A program made the translations under genes and the position numbers. The notes beneath the pieces are model-generated. The model was given only the letters and a program-made list of their open reading frames with translations. It did no database searches and had not been told where the DNA came from. This document shows, in pieces, positions 46,318 to 59,284 of a DNA stretch of 64,000 bases; within the stretch, counting starts at the first letter, position 1; each line of letters begins with the position of its first letter. Location of the stretch: NCBI GenBank assembly GCA_946807835.1, contig OX327702.1, forward strand, positions 17,484,001-17,548,000, given 5' to 3'. Source of the stretch: Ailanthus altissimus (Eukaryota; Streptophyta; Magnoliopsida; Sapindales; Simaroubaceae).

Positions 46318-47680
46318 ACAAAATACGTGTCTAAAGATAAGTTCACTAATGAGCACATGGGATTCGACGGTGGTGATCTATATCCTCACTCGTCTAGGAT
46401 ATAATTGGTGGAAGGATTATACATATGTGCTTTGACCTCAACTTGTATGGTCTACTGCGCTGATTTGTAATATCTATGACATGTGTGTGGGGCATCGATC
46501 TCAAACTCTTAGAATAATTTCGTTTGAAAAATCGGGTGTAGACCTAAAGAGTCCCGTAATATAAAGTATACTCGTTGTACACTGAGGCAGTGTACTAGAT
46601 TGAATAGTTCAATCTAGTAAATTTCAGCAGACTAGACATTTGCTTCAGTCTCCCTCCGACCGTGCATATGTCAAGACTTAAGAGTTAAGTACATCAATTA
46701 GTTGTTGACCAATGGGATATTGACACGTCGTGCATTGTGGGCCAATTATTATTTGACTTTGAAATTATCAAAATGACCTTACTTATTGGACAAACAAGAT
46801 TATTATTTTATTCATTAAAATATTTATTGAATAAAATAATAATAATAATAATATATGATATTATTATTTAATAGAAGTCAAACAATCATTATTATAAATC
46901 AAATTAGCATGTGTTTTTATTATGATTTAATATGATTAAATCAATTGTTTAATATTGATTAAATGATGAAACAAACACAAAGAGATGGCATTCTCAATTA
47001 GTGGGGCGAGATATGTTTCTTGCAAACGAGAAAATGTTTCTCATTTCGCCAAAATTTTGGCCAAATTCATCCAAAAGCACTTGCCCCATTTTGTTCTTCT
47101 TCTATATTATTTATTGTAAACAAATAGAAAGCTAAATAGGCAAGTAATATGCCATCCCTTATGGGACAAGTGTTGTCTATTTAGAGGGAAAATAAAAGAA
47201 AATAAGGAGAGCAAATGGTTGCTCATTTTGGTTGTAAGAAGTGGTTCGGCCATTGAGAAGTGAGGGGTTTTTGGTTTTTCTAAAGGTTAGGAGAAACTCT
47301 CAAGGGGTTGAGAGAAAAAAAACACTTCATCTATTCTGCTTCTTTTTGGCCAACTATTCTACAGGACATAAACAAGTATTCAAGTGTTGAATCCTTTGCT
47401 AGAAAAGCTGTTATTCTAGCTTCCCTAGCCTACCGAGTTGGGAGAATAGAATTGTGAATGAAAATACTTAACGCGGTACTCTATCTCGATGAAAATCCAA
47501 CGACTTGATAAAGTATCAAATTCTCAATCTTTATATAGTTTACATTTATGAGATAACAAGTAAAGACTTATTTGTGTTCATCATTAGGAAATTAGATTTT
47601 TGCTCTTCTACTGCATTTATATGTATATGATGCGTATCCAAATTTGAATGATAGACACAAACCCACATTCATGCACCCTA

Positions 47681-47697
47681 GATTGCTACAGTGTGCG
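47681..47697 (+). promoter_or_regulatory. Degenerate primer-binding site
   Basis: GATTGCTACAGTGTGCG follows the LTR end; TTGCTA-CAGTG resembles the TTGGTATCAGAG core with one substitution and one deletion. It is supported mainly by position. Confidence 0.45.
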
Positions 47698-47899
47698 GCC
47701 CGAGTAAAATGCCAATGGGGTCCACTTCCTGCTATATAGTTTAAAATAGTTTAAACTGTCGTTATCCCGTTTTGAGAGATTAGAGGGATTATGTAAAATA
47801 GTGGGATGTCGTTTTAAATTAAAAAATGTATAAATATTATACCCATGATTTAAAATGCATTATTAGAGATTTAATAATACTTTTTACTTACATCTCATA

Positions 47900-48181
47900 A
47901 TAGCCTCTACAAATCCCTTGGTGTACATACTAGATGCAACTAACTCAAAGGTATCAAAATTTTTTTACTGGTAAATGAATCTTAGAATTGTTCAGAATTC
48001 AGAAAGACTGTAATATATTATTGACAAGAAGATGCCCAGAGGTGTTTCTGAGGATGCCATTGAAGAGAAAAAAATGACATATCACAAATGGTTGGATTAT
48101 AATTTAAAAATTAAATCCTGCATCCTCGCCTCTATATCCACTGAGCTACAAAGGGAGCATGTTCATATGGACAGTGCCAGT
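47900..48181 (+). pseudogene. Copia gag, 5' portion
   Basis: The Gag start region reads in pieces (LTG..F..W-type from about 47930), then an open frame (48032-48268) MPRGVSEDAIEEKKMTYHKW... and ...LASISTELQREHVHMDSAS. This is the plant copia Gag pattern in which an ALQ/MSNELQ helix precedes the MD.A.S-LHL.ELYG-like segment. At 48181 an LTR interrupts it. The last 108 bases recur after that LTR, where Gag continues in frame with SIMLHLRELSGD. Confidence 0.8.
48074..48181 (+). repeat. 108-bp direct repeat, left copy
   Basis: 48079-48181 is identical over 103 bases to 50442-50544. The preceding ATGAC corresponds to ATGGG at 50437-50441 (two mismatches). The two copies sit exactly against the two ends of the LTR at 48182-50436. 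Confidence 0.95.
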
Positions 48182-50436
48182 TGTTGGGATTTGTGCTTAC
48201 GTGCCATCCCTTTTATGTATAAATATTTGCTTTATGTTTATACATTTATGATTTCAATATATCACTAATTATTTTATTTATAAATATGGTAAGATGCTTG
48301 TAACGTTTTAGACATTGTATGATCTGAACGAGTTCAGATCTGATCTAAAGGAGTTTAGATCAGAACTAAGAGTTAGTAAAATCTAAAGAGTTAGAGCCTT
48401 GTCTGAAATGGGACAAAGACCTAAGAATATATTAATAATGACATAGTTGCAATGGGTTGCAAATGGTGCTAAGAAATGTTGTTATGCAAATATGTTCTTA
48501 AATTTAATGTTCCTGATCTACCTTCACTAATGTGGGTCTGCTAGTGAAGATCTTAATATATATATATATAGATCAGTGTATGTCTATATCTAGATAGTCC
48601 AGATGGTTAGTCTTAGCAGACCATGAGTTTAGTGGAAACGCGTATAGAGATACAAGTATTCAGTAAGGACTGAATATTGAACAGACTCATAAAGATCTCC
48701 AATAGACATCCCATAAAGCCGTCAATGGAGGATCTTTCGAGTTGAGTAGTATTCGTGGTCCTTAGACCTGAGTGCCACGGTGGACTTGTGAGTGATCCAT
48801 CATACTTTGGTTCCACACATGTCAGATACCTTTCATGGTCTGATCGCTGGGTGTCGCTTGGTATAGTCCGATGCTTATGAAGTCCGGTGTGTACAGATAT
48901 GGAATCCATCAACTCAATTGGGTGAGCAAAATATCTTGAAACTCCAAGGTTGTATTTCAGAAAGTCTTATGGCCATAAGCAGAAATATCCAAGAATTAAT
49001 TTTATTCTCGGAAAAATAATATCGTAAAGGTGTTTACGGATATTATTTATTGAAATACAAATATAGAGATAAGTTTATGGTTGAGCACATGGAGACTTGA
49101 CGGTGTTGATCTATATCTCCGCTCTTCTAGCATATTTATGATGGAAGGATTATACGAATATGTTATAACCTCAACTTGTATGGTCTAATGCGCCGTTTTG
49201 TAATATCTGTAACATGTGTGTGGGACATTGTTCACGGACGTGTGAAATAGTTTCATATGACAAATCGGGCATGGACCTAGAGAGTCTCACAATATGAAGT
49301 GTACTCGTTGTGCACTGGGGTGGCGAATTGGATTGAATAATTAATCCAACAATTTTCAGCAAAATGAAAAATGTTTCTAGGTTCCTTTTATTATTCACTT
49401 GTCAATAATTGAAGGTAAAACACATTATTGGTTTACAAGAGTTGTTAACCAATAAGAAATTTGACAAGTGACATAATCTTGCTCCATAAATTATTTACCA
49501 TGTATTTACCTATTTACCTTACTTGGTAAATACATTTATGGTAAATGTAAATATTCAAAATAGTTTTGAATTATATTTTATATATTAATCAAATTATTAT
49601 TATTAATTGGAATAAGTGGCAAACACCATTTACTAATGGAGAATGCACTTGTTATTAATAATAAGGAAAGTTTACCACTTTGTAATTCTTAAATGATGCA
49701 CTAAGGAAGTGGTAAAACCACTTAACATTGATTAAATGCCATTTACTCTCTAGAAATTGATTCAATTGGTTGAATCAAATTGGTGAGTGAAAAATATGAT
49801 AGATTAATGTTTATAATGGCAAACATGGTTAAGTGGTGGTGGAGCACTGAGAGAAATCATTCTTTGCACTTAAGAAAGAATTGAAAGAGTTCAATGTATG
49901 CAAGATAGAGTGAAATTCGTTCTAGGAGAAAAGAGAGAGAATTGAGAGCTTTTCCTAAGTGTTTTTCTTAAAGTGTTGAGAGAAAATGCAAAGGCTTACC
50001 AAGCTACAACATATAGAGTTGTAAAGAACTATAGAAAATACCCAATTCTTCTCATCTCTTGGTAGTAATCATAAGGACAAATTATTTTAAGTGTTAAAAC
50101 AATCATTTGCTGGAAATTCAAGGCTGCCATTCTAGCTTCACAATCCCACCGGATTTAGTTGTGAACTAGAATTGTGCAAGGGAACACTTCAAGGTGAGCT
50201 CAACAAAATTGAAGCTTGGAGTTCTCGAAGATTTGTAAAGCTACCTTCATATCCGGGTAGGGTATTTATTTGTTATTCATTTTATATCATGCATGAAATA
50301 TATATATGAGATATATATATATACTTGAATGATCAAACATGCTTGAATATGTTACATATTATTTAATATGTATGAATACTTCCGTTGCGTATTTAATTTT
50401 TGAAATTATACACATCACACACCATATCACACAACA
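48182..50436 (+). mobile_element. Long-LTR copia LTR inserted in gag, with no 5-bp duplication
   Basis: 2255 bp, TGTTGGGATTTGTGCTTACG to ATATCACACAACA, a complete LTR by its ends. It is not flanked by a 5-bp duplication like the LTRs at 29455 and 45392/62360, but by 108-bp gag repeats. The base string just after it (ATGGGATATCACAAATGG) resembles the family primer-binding site (TTGATATCACAATGG), which offers an alternative to a long target duplication. It carries the hairpin at 49014-49048 and a tail (50280-50430) unlike that of the LTR at 45392. Confidence 0.85.
49014..49048 (+). repeat. Conserved LTR hairpin
   Basis: AAATAATATCGTAAA, loop GGTG, TTTACGGATATTATTT. Two positions differ from the copy at 60857 in both arms in a compensating way (AACAAT to AATAAT with ATTGTT to ATTATT; CGC to CGT with GCG to ACG). 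Confidence 0.85.
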
Positions 50437-50544
50437 ATGGGATATCACAAATGGTTGGATTATAATTTAAAAATTAAATCCTGCATCCTCGCCTCTATAT
50501 CCACTGAGCTACAAAGGGAGCATGTTCATATGGACAGTGCCAGT
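50437..50544 (+). repeat. 108-bp direct repeat, right copy
   Basis: See 48074-48181. Gag coding continues directly from this copy into SIMLHLRELSGD at 50545. Confidence 0.95.
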
Positions 50545-53107
50545 AGCATTATGCTCCATCTTAGGGAGCTTTCTGGTGACTGACCTCAAGTCGAAAACTA
50601 TAAGGTCGCCAAAACGCTGTTTCAACCCAGGCTCCTTAAGGTCAGTCTAGTGAGTTCTCATGTCCTCAAGATGATAAGATTAAATGAGAGGCTTAAGTCC
50701 ATGGATATCTCTCTGAGCCATAACTTGAGGAATAGTTGATTCTCTAGGCGCTACCTGGGTCATTTGTACAATTCATCATGAACTTCAATATGCAAGGAAT
50801 GCCCCTACTTATGTTGATCTTTATAACATGTTGAAGATAGTGGATGAGGACATGCATAAGGAAGGCTCAGCTTTCCTTATCTAGAGTGCTTCATCTTTGA
50901 CCTCAATGGCTTCTGGGAAGTCCAAAGGGAAGAAGAAAAAGAAGGTGAGGAAGACACCCAAGATGGGTCTTCAGCGGCGATATATATCCAAGCCACTGAA
51001 AAAACCAAAAGTAAAAGAAAAATGATTTCATTGCGGTAAGGATGGGCATTGGAAACGGAACTACCTCAAATACCTTACCAGTATAAAAAAGACTCCCTCA
51101 GGTATTTACTTTCCCATTACTTTCATTTCTTTAGCATTTGATGCTAGTACAGGCTGGGTATTAGATACCACATGTCCTTATCACATTTGCAATATATTTC
51201 AGGGTCTGAGAGAAGTTAGACTGCTTCAGTCGGGAGAGGTGCAGCTTCGAGTAGGAAATGGTGATCTCCTAAGGGTCGAGGCTGTTGGACATTTTGATTT
51301 GATTCTCTCTTGTAATAAAACTGTTGTACTTCATAACTATTATTTTTTACCCACTATTATCAGATAGATTATCTCTCTTCTTGTACTTGATAGTGAAGGG
51401 TATCATATTTATATTAGGAATCATTCCTTATATTTATGTGATATGTTCAATGTTTTATTAGCTGAGTATTGGTTAATTAATAGGTATTATATTTTGGATA
51501 AAATTGGAAATAACATGAATATACAGGGTAGCACTAGTAGTAGTTCAGAAACTTTAAATGATACAAAATTATGGTATATGAGATTAGGTCACATAGGCGT
51601 AAGATGCCCAACTTATTTGGTTAAGGATGGTTGGATACCTGATCTGACCATAAAACCTTATCCAGTTTATGAATTTTGTATTTAAGGGAAGATGACCAAA
51701 TTTCTCTTCACTGGTGTTGGACACTAAGCCACTGATTTATTAGAATTGGTACATAGTGATAAATGCGGTCCAATGAATCACACTGCAATAGGTGATTTTT
51801 GATACTTTGTGTCCTTTATCGATGATCTGTCATGATACAGATACATGTTTTTTTATGAAACACAACTCAGAAACCTTTGAAAAGTTCAAAGAGTTCATAC
51901 TTGAAGTAGATAAATAAATCGGTATGTACGTCAAATATCTTTGATCAGATCAAGGCGGCGAGTACATGAGTAGTAATTCTCTGATTATTTAAAGAAGAAT
52001 GAGATTTTGGCTCAGTATAGTCCTAAACGTACTCCACAACATAATGGTGTGTCTGAGAGGAGGAATCAAACTTTATTAGATATGGTTCAAATGATGATGA
52101 GCTTCACTGATCTACCGGAATATCTGTGGGGTTATACTATGAAAACTGCTGCTCATATATTGATCAAGGTTCTATCTAAAGCTATTTTAACCACTCCATA
52201 TGAGATGTTGAATGGAAGGAAACCAAGTCTTAAATATTTTAAGATTTGGGTATCCTGCTTACGTAAAAGTTACGCAACAGGATAAATTTGCACCTTGAGT
52301 GTTCAAGTACCGGTTCATTGGGTATACCAAGAATTTTATGGGATACTTATTCTATAATCTAGAGGAACGAAATGTGTTAGTTTCTTGATATGCCACTATC
52401 CTAGAGAAAGAGTTTGTCATGGATCGTGGAGATTGTAGAAAGATTATGCTTGATAAAACTAATCAAAACAAAAAAGAACTCGAAATGGAACCTTAAGCTT
52501 AATTGAGCAGAATACTTTTAACACACCCTCCACGTAGGTTGGAAAGGATGTCAAAGCCACCTGCTAAGTATGGTCAGATGCCTGAAGAGATACAATGTTA
52601 GACATCAACTTGGGAAAATGGCAAGAAGCCATGAAATTTGAAATTGACTCAATACATCACAATAAAGTCTGGGACTTAGTTGAGCTTCCTGAAGGAATAG
52701 TTCCTATTAGTTGTAAATAAATTTAGAAGTGAAAGCGTAGGCCTGATGGGAAGGTAGAAACCTTCAAAGCTTGAGTGGTTGCAAAAGGTCAACAATTTAC
52801 GATCGATTATGAGGAAACCTTTACACCAGTAGCAATGTTGAAGTCAATAAGAATTTTATTGGAAATTGTTACATATTGTGACTTTGAGATATGGCAGATG
52901 GATATAAAGATGGTATTCTTAAATAGATATCTCGAGGAAGAGATATACATGGAACAGCCTAAAGATTTTGTATCCAGTTTAACCTCTGGTCTAGTGTGCA
53001 AACTAAAGAAGTCCATTTATGGGCTTAAGCATACTTCTCAGAGTTAGAACTTTCGTTTTGATGAGGTAATCAGAGTGTTTGGTTTTATAAAAAATGATAA
53101 GGAACCT
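50545..53107 (+). pseudogene. Copia gag-protease-integrase-reverse transcriptase, broken
   Basis: Gag continues with SIMLHLRELSGD. A zinc knuckle at about 51023-51068 reads FHCGKDGHWKRN-Y with its first Cys replaced by a stop and its last Cys by Tyr. The protease site reads GWVLDTTCPYHIC (about 51150), with DTG changed to DTT. The integrase zinc-binding region lies at about 51560-51690 (LWYMRLGHIG), and the integrase core has FIDDLS (51820) and SPKRTPQHNGVSERRNQTL (52018). Reverse transcriptase starts near 52590 and includes QMDIKMVFLNRYLEEEIYMEQP (52890-52960), ending at a KEP motif where the gypsy LTR enters. Stops are frequent. Confidence 0.85.
53103..53107. repeat. Target-site duplication AACCT (left)
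   Basis: AACCT occurs before 53108 and again at 55877-55881. The coding sense resumes seamlessly as KEPCVYIK when the LTR and one copy are removed. Confidence 0.9.
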
Positions 53108-55876
53108 TGTAATATCCAATCCCTATTAGTAGTATTGGCGTCTAGATTTCTGTATAGAGCAAATAAGACACCGTAAGGTTACTCAATTTTAACCTTATTA
53201 GAAATATTTCCTTTATAGTGCACATGAGAGATATTAGACCTAATTTGGTAATTTCACACTCGATTGGTGCGCCGGACGACCCTAGAATATTTTTGGAAAT
53301 TTTCTCTATTGGCTTAGAAAAGGAAATCCTAATTTACTACATGAATTTCCATTTAAGGGTTATGAATGGAACAAGCCTTTGTTGAAAAACATAATCCATA
53401 TATTAGAGAATGGACCAGTTAGAAGAAATCTCATGGATTGCCAAGTTGGAAGTTCTAGTTAGTTCTTTGAACTATTCTAACTAGATAGTTACAAATGAAC
53501 TAATTACATAATTAGTTTTTAACTAATGGCAAATTAGAAGTTTTAAGTACGTTGAAGGGCAAAATAGTCAATTGAGGGAGCACTACATATATGTTATAAG
53601 TGTGTAAAAATTTGAAGAGAGATCAAAACCAACACTTAGCCAAAAAAAAGAGAGAAATTCGAGCTTCAAAGGGGGGTGCTGCTACAGTGACTATTCAAGT
53701 TTTTTTTCATGATTTTTCATGTGTAATAAAGCTAAAGTAAGGTTACATATGAATCCTTAAGCTCAATTGAAGCCTCAATTAGTGGAAATTCAAGAAAAAG
53801 AGGTAAGAAAAGCATTATTTTATAAGTTTGATAAGTGAACTTTCAAGAATGCTCCAATTGACATTCTTATGTGTATTCTTGGCTTAGATTGAGTTGAATT
53901 CTAGTTTGGAGCTTGAAGGAGTCATCAATTTGAAGAAATTGGCAAGGTGAGAATTAGGGTTTTTGGTGATTTTGTTGTAGAGATTTCAATTGGTTGTAAT
54001 TAGGGCTTTAGAATGAAATTGGCATGATTTTATTGTAATTGGAACAAGAAATTGAGAAAAGGAATGTGTTGGAACCTAGGGTGAAATTCTGCCACTTTAG
54101 GGAAATTAAGAATTGAGTGGTGTTTTGATTGAATTGTTGTGTGTAAATGGTGCATATTGTAAATTGAATGTATATGGTTGATGGAAAAATCAAAAATGAA
54201 GAAAATGGGACATAATTGTCCATGTTGGAAAGGTGAAGGGCAATTATGTCCAACCAAGTTATAAGGTGTTCAATAATTTTCAGGGCGCCGGATGGTGAGT
54301 TAGTTTCGATTATGGCTCCGTAACTAAAATCGGGAAGTAGTATGCATCCGGGCTTTGTATGCCGATTAGGGCGTTTAGTAGTTAAATGAGATTCTAGCAT
54401 TTGATTTAGTTCTAAATGTCATTTGTGGCGCGTAGGTGAAGATAACCGAGAGCGTTAACGGGAGCAGAAATCGGGAGCGAAATTGAGCGCGGAGCGGTTG
54501 TGAGTGGAAATCTGCCATTTCTTTTACTTTGCATTTATTCTGTTTTTGCATAATGAATATGCATGTTTTATGAGCTTTCGATGCATAATCATGATTTATG
54601 ATCTTGATATATATTCATAGACATGCTGTTAAATGTTCGAATTGAGAAACAGTTTTAAAATTTATGCATTCGTTTTTAAGGCCATTGGTACCCTCAGACT
54701 ATAATGGTGATGATTGTATTAGACCCGTCCGGTATATCCCGTGCACATGGGCAGGTCTTGGGGGTGTGTCACTAACTCCGGGAAGTCAGGATGTTGAGTC
54801 ATGTAAGTCGCTCTATGTGTACGGGGTATTATCTCGCTATATGCATGAGATGTAGGATTCCGCTGCATAGCCAGTGAGATGTCTTGAGATGTCACTGTGG
54901 GTGCTGCTAGTTGAGGTGCCCCGTGACCTACTCATGTGTGCGGTGCTAGTTGAGTCGCTGCATGGGTATAGAGCTTTAGGGTTACCATTGGTACAGTTTA
55001 GAAAGAAAATTGCTGAGCGAGGATTTTACTAGTTTTCGATTTACCGATAGCATTTATGCATTTATATGCACACAACAGTTATTATGTTATACAGATTCTA
55101 AATATAGTTTTTCAAAGATGTAGATAAAACCCGCTCGGTAAGATTTCAATAGCATATGATGTTAGAAATTGTTTTACAGTTTTACATCAGTTTTAGAAGC
55201 ATGCTTTCTGCATGAACTTTAGAATTTGCTATCTATACATGATGTTATTTTATTGAAATTTTATTTACACTCACTGAGCTCCTTTAGCTCACCCGTTTTG
55301 TGTTTTATATTTTCTAAACCCATTTTCCAGGTGCAGGTCTCGGTATGCAAGCTGTTGATTCTCCTATTGCCGAGTAGTGGGCCGAATCTGAAGATCATTT
55401 TTTTTACATGTAAATGTGCTAAATAACACCCTTTACTTTATGCATAATAGTTGTAGGCATGTATGTTTTGAACCGAGAAGAAGAGATTTCAATTTTATGA
55501 TGATCGTTCTTTTTACTTCTATGATTACGCTTATTTGTGATTCAAATGAATAATTGAGTTGTGTTGGATTTGATTTGGAAAGGACCGGAGGTCCGAATTG
55601 GTAGAATTGAGAGGTATTGAAAATAGAAGTGAAATTTCTTTGCAGGTTTTATATGGATTTTCCGAAAAACATGGGAAACTCTGTCCGTTTGTATTTAAAA
55701 TTAAGATGTCGTTTTCATGTATGTTACTAGACCTTCTTAGTAGTAATAAGAATTAAAAAGGGGTTCGCCTCGCAAAATTTCTCAACATACCCAGTTAGGT
55801 TCAGAGGAACTTCCGTCGGGGTGCCCGGCAGGGCTACTAGGATCTATAGTAGAGGGTCTCGGGTTGGGTTCTGTCA
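53108..55876 (+). mobile_element. Gypsy-type solo LTR in reverse transcriptase
   Basis: 2769 bp from TGTAATATCCAATCCCTATT to GGGTTCTGTCA, with perfect AACCT duplications. It splits the reverse transcriptase just before the YVDD strand. A 2930-bp relative lies at 57651-60580. Both contain a CACTGAGCTCCTTTAGCTCACCC block and a TCCAGGTGCA block near the end. The gypsy assignment rests on LTR length and style, since no internal region is present. The reverse-strand frames at 54008-54400 are chance. Confidence 0.85.
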
Positions 55877-56900
55877 AACCTTGTGTGTATATAAAGGTTA
55901 GTGGGAGCATGATTGTCTTTTTAGTTCTCTATGTGGATGATATACTGATAATTGGGAATGATATCAATATGTTACAATCAGTCAAGAGTTATATACACAA
56001 GAACTTCTCCATGAAGAACTTGGGAGAAGCTTCCTATATATTGGGTATAAAGCTTTATAAAGATAGAGCTAAGAAGCTGATATGACTCTCCCAATTATCA
56101 TACATCGATCGTGTCTTGAAAAAGTACAAATTCACTAACTATAAGATAGTTAATGTACTTTTTAGACATGACATTCATCTTTCGAGGAAAATGTCTCCTT
56201 AAATAAAAGATCAAAGAATTATGTCCAGAATGCTATATACATAAGCTATTGGTAGCCTGATGTATGATATGATGTGTACAAGACCTGATATCAGCATGTC
56301 TACATATGTTACTAGCCAGTACCAGTCTGATCCAGGTGACAACTATTGGATGTAAGTCAAATACGTTCTTAAATACCCTAAGGATACAAAGGATAATTTT
56401 CTTATTTATGGAGATAGTGACTTGTAGGTCAGGGGATACATAGATTTAGACTTTCAGTCTGGCCCAGATGATAGAAAATATATATTTGGATATATGTTTA
56501 TCCTCAACGGTGCTACAATAAGTTAGAAGAGCACCAAACAGGGATCCACAACTGATTCAACAATGGAAATAGAATATATTACAGCCTTTGAGGTAGCCAA
56601 GGAAGCAGTGTGGATACGTAAGTTTTTCGCCAAGTTCGGGATTGTCCCAAGTTTGATATATCATATTCCTTTATTCTACGACAACAATGGGGCCATTACA
56701 CAAGCAAAAGAGCAAAGAGTGCATCAGAGATCTAAGCATATGGAGAGGAAATACCACATAATTATAGAGATCTTAGCTAGGGGAGATGTAATAATTTATA
56801 GATAATGTAGCGGACCCACTGACTAAGGTTTAAACGCTAAAGGTGTTTGAGAAACACATAGAGTCTATGGGTATTAGATACCACTATGAATGACACTAGA
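55877..56900 (+). pseudogene. Copia reverse transcriptase end and RNase H
   Basis: It continues from 53107 with VCVYIKVSG-type sequence, FLVLYVDDILIIGND (YVDD intact at 55930-55941), FSMKNLGEASYILGIKL, then about 56250-56340 (YDMMCTRPDISMS) and the RNase H part with a TMEIEYITAFEVAKEAVWIRKF frame (56563-56805), PLFYDNNGAITQAKE and RSKHMERKYHII. Stops occur at 56085 and elsewhere. The last part is duplicated just downstream. Confidence 0.9.
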
Positions 56901-57085
56901 GTAGTGGTACCACTATTAGATACCACTAGTTAGGGGAGATGTAATAATTTGTAGAGTTAACTCTGTAAATAATGTAGCGGACCCACTGACTAAGGCCTAA
57001 ACTCTAAAGGTGTTTGAGAAACACATAGAGTCTATGGGTATTAGATACCACTATGAATGATACTAGAGTAAGTGGGAGTTTGTTG
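56780..57085 (+). repeat. 153-bp duplication at the RNase H end/polypurine tract
   Basis: GGGGAGATGTAATAATTT...TAATGTAGCGGACCCACTGA...ATTAGATACCACTATGAATGA occurs at 56780 and again at 56933 (offset 153). Only the second copy leads into the complete tract AGTAAGTGGGAGT and the LTR. ATTAGATACCACTA recurs three times, a likely slippage or recombination site. Confidence 0.9.
57066..57080 (+). promoter_or_regulatory. Polypurine tract of the large copia element
   Basis: AGAGTAAGTGGGAGT directly precedes TTGTTGGG; the same tract (AGAGCAAGTGGGAGT) marks both reverse relics. It primes plus-strand synthesis in this family. Confidence 0.85.
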
Positions 57086-59284
57086 GGATTTGTGGTTACG
57101 TGTTATCCCATTGTTGTGTGAATATTTTATTTTATAATATTTATACAGTACATCATTTGTTAAATCACTAATTACACTAATTAAATGGTATAATGCTTGT
57201 GACGCTGTAGACATTGTATGATCTGAAAGAGTTTAGATTAGAGCTAAGAGCTAGCATCGCTGAGAACTATAAATGCTAAAGAGTTAGCATGTTATAATAA
57301 TCAATAAAATCTAAGAGTTAGAACCTTGTCTGTAACGGTACAAAGACCTAAAAGTACAACAGTAATAACATAGTTGCAAGAGTTGTAATTGGTGATAAGA
57401 AATGTTATTATACAAGTCTATTCTCAAATTAAATGTTCCTGGTCTTATTCATCGATGCGGGTTTACTGGTGGAACCATTTCTTATAGACGAGTGTATACT
57501 ATACCTAGATGGTCTAGATGGTTGTTTTTAGCTGACTATAGGTTTACCGAAAGTTCGTATAATATACAATATCAATAAGGATTGAATACTAAACAGGCTC
57601 AACGAGGACCCCAATAGACATCTCATGCAGCCGTAAATGAAAGGTCCTCTTGTAATATCAAATCCCTATTAGTAGTATAGGTGCCTAAATTTTAGTATAA
57701 AGCGATAAAGACATCGTAGGGTTACTCGATTCAAACGCTATTAGAAATATTTTTTTTATGGTGCACGTGAGAGGTATTAGACCTAAATTGGTAATTTCAC
57801 ACTCAATTGGAGCATCGGATGGTCATGGAATATTTTTGAAAATTTTCTCTATTGGCTTAGAAAAGAAAATTTTAATTTAATACATGAATTTCATTTAAGG
57901 GTTATGCATGGAACAAGCCTTTGTTAAGAAACACAATCCATATGTTAGAAGATGGACCAATTAGAGACAAGTTCATGGATTGCCAAATTAGAGGTCTAGT
58001 TAGTTCCTTTGACTGTTCTAACTAAATAGTTAGAAAGGAACCAATTACATACTTCCATTTTGAACTAATGACAATTTAGAAATTTAGAATTAGTTAAGGG
58101 GCAAATTGGACTTTTGGGAGAGCACTATATAAGGGTGAAGTGTCTAGAATTTGGCTAAGTAAAAAGCATAAAGTGTTGGAGCAAAAGATGAGAGAATTTC
58201 GGCCATGTTGAGAATGGGTTGCTACAGTAAAATTCAAAGCCTTTTCATGATGTTTCATGCATGATCAAGCCAAATACAAGTTCGTGAGGTCTATTGAAGC
58301 TTCCACTAGTGAAAACCTAAGAAAAAGAGGTAAGAAAAACCTTATCTAGTGATGGTGGTTTATAATTTTTCAAGATCACTTCAATTTTTGTTTTTGGTGT
58401 GAATTATTGATTTAGGTTGAGTTGAATTCAAGTATAGAGTTTAAAGGACTTATCAAGGTGAAGGAATTGGTAAAGTAAGAATTAGGGTTTGGTGTGATTT
58501 CAATGTAGAAACTTTAATTGGATGTTATTAGGACATTAGAATTAAATTGGCTTGATTGGATGTCATTGGAACAAGAAATTGAGAAAAGAAATGTGTTGGG
58601 TGAGTAAGGTAAATTTTGGCCACTTTAGGAATTTTAGGGTTTGAGCTGTGTTTTGGTTCAATTATTGTGTATAAATGATTCCTTACATCAATTGGATGTA
58701 TATGGTTGATGGAAAATAAAAAATGAAGAAAATAGAACATAATTTTCCATTTTGGTAAGATGAAGGGTAATTATGTCTAGCTAAATTTATAAGGTGTTAA
58801 GCAATTTTTATAGCGTCGGATGGTGGATTAAACAAGATTGAATGACTTTGTAAATGAAAATTGAAAAGTGGAATCCATTTAGGCTTTGTAAGTTGATTAG
58901 GGCGTTTATTAGTTTAAGTGAAATTTTAGCATTTGTAAAGGTTCTAAATGTCATTTATGGCGTGTAGGTGAGGAAAATCGAGACCGATAAAGGAAGTAAA
59001 AGTCCGAAGAAGAATTAAGTTTGGAGCGGTTCGTGAGTGAAAATTTGTTATGGTTTATCTTTCGTTTAATATATTTTCGCATATTGAAATTGTATATTTT
59101 ATGTGCTTTCAATGCATAAACATTATTTACGATTTTGGTATACAGTTATAAATATGCATTTATATGTTCGATTTAATAAACAGTTTTAAAATTACTAAAT
59201 TAGTTTCAAAGGCCATTGGTACCCTCAGATTTTAGTGTGGTGATGGTTTAAGACCCGGCTGGTATATCCCATACACATGGGCAA

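Larger units (their letters stand above)
45392..47680 (+). mobile_element. 5' LTR of the large copia element
   Basis: 2289 bp, beginning TGTTGGAATTTGTGCTTACG and ending CATGCACCCTA. The end is set by the 3' LTR, which ends ATGCATCCTA before GGTTT. The early part holds tandem palindromes (45541-45615), the middle holds the conserved hairpin (46282-46317), and the tail includes a TTTGGCCAAATTC-type stretch (47030-47070) also found in the 3' LTR. Confidence 0.9.

Noticed and set aside
54008..54400. 130-codon reverse-strand frame
   Set aside because: It lies inside a solo LTR with a perfect target duplication, has no domain, and is not open in the related LTR at 57651-60580.
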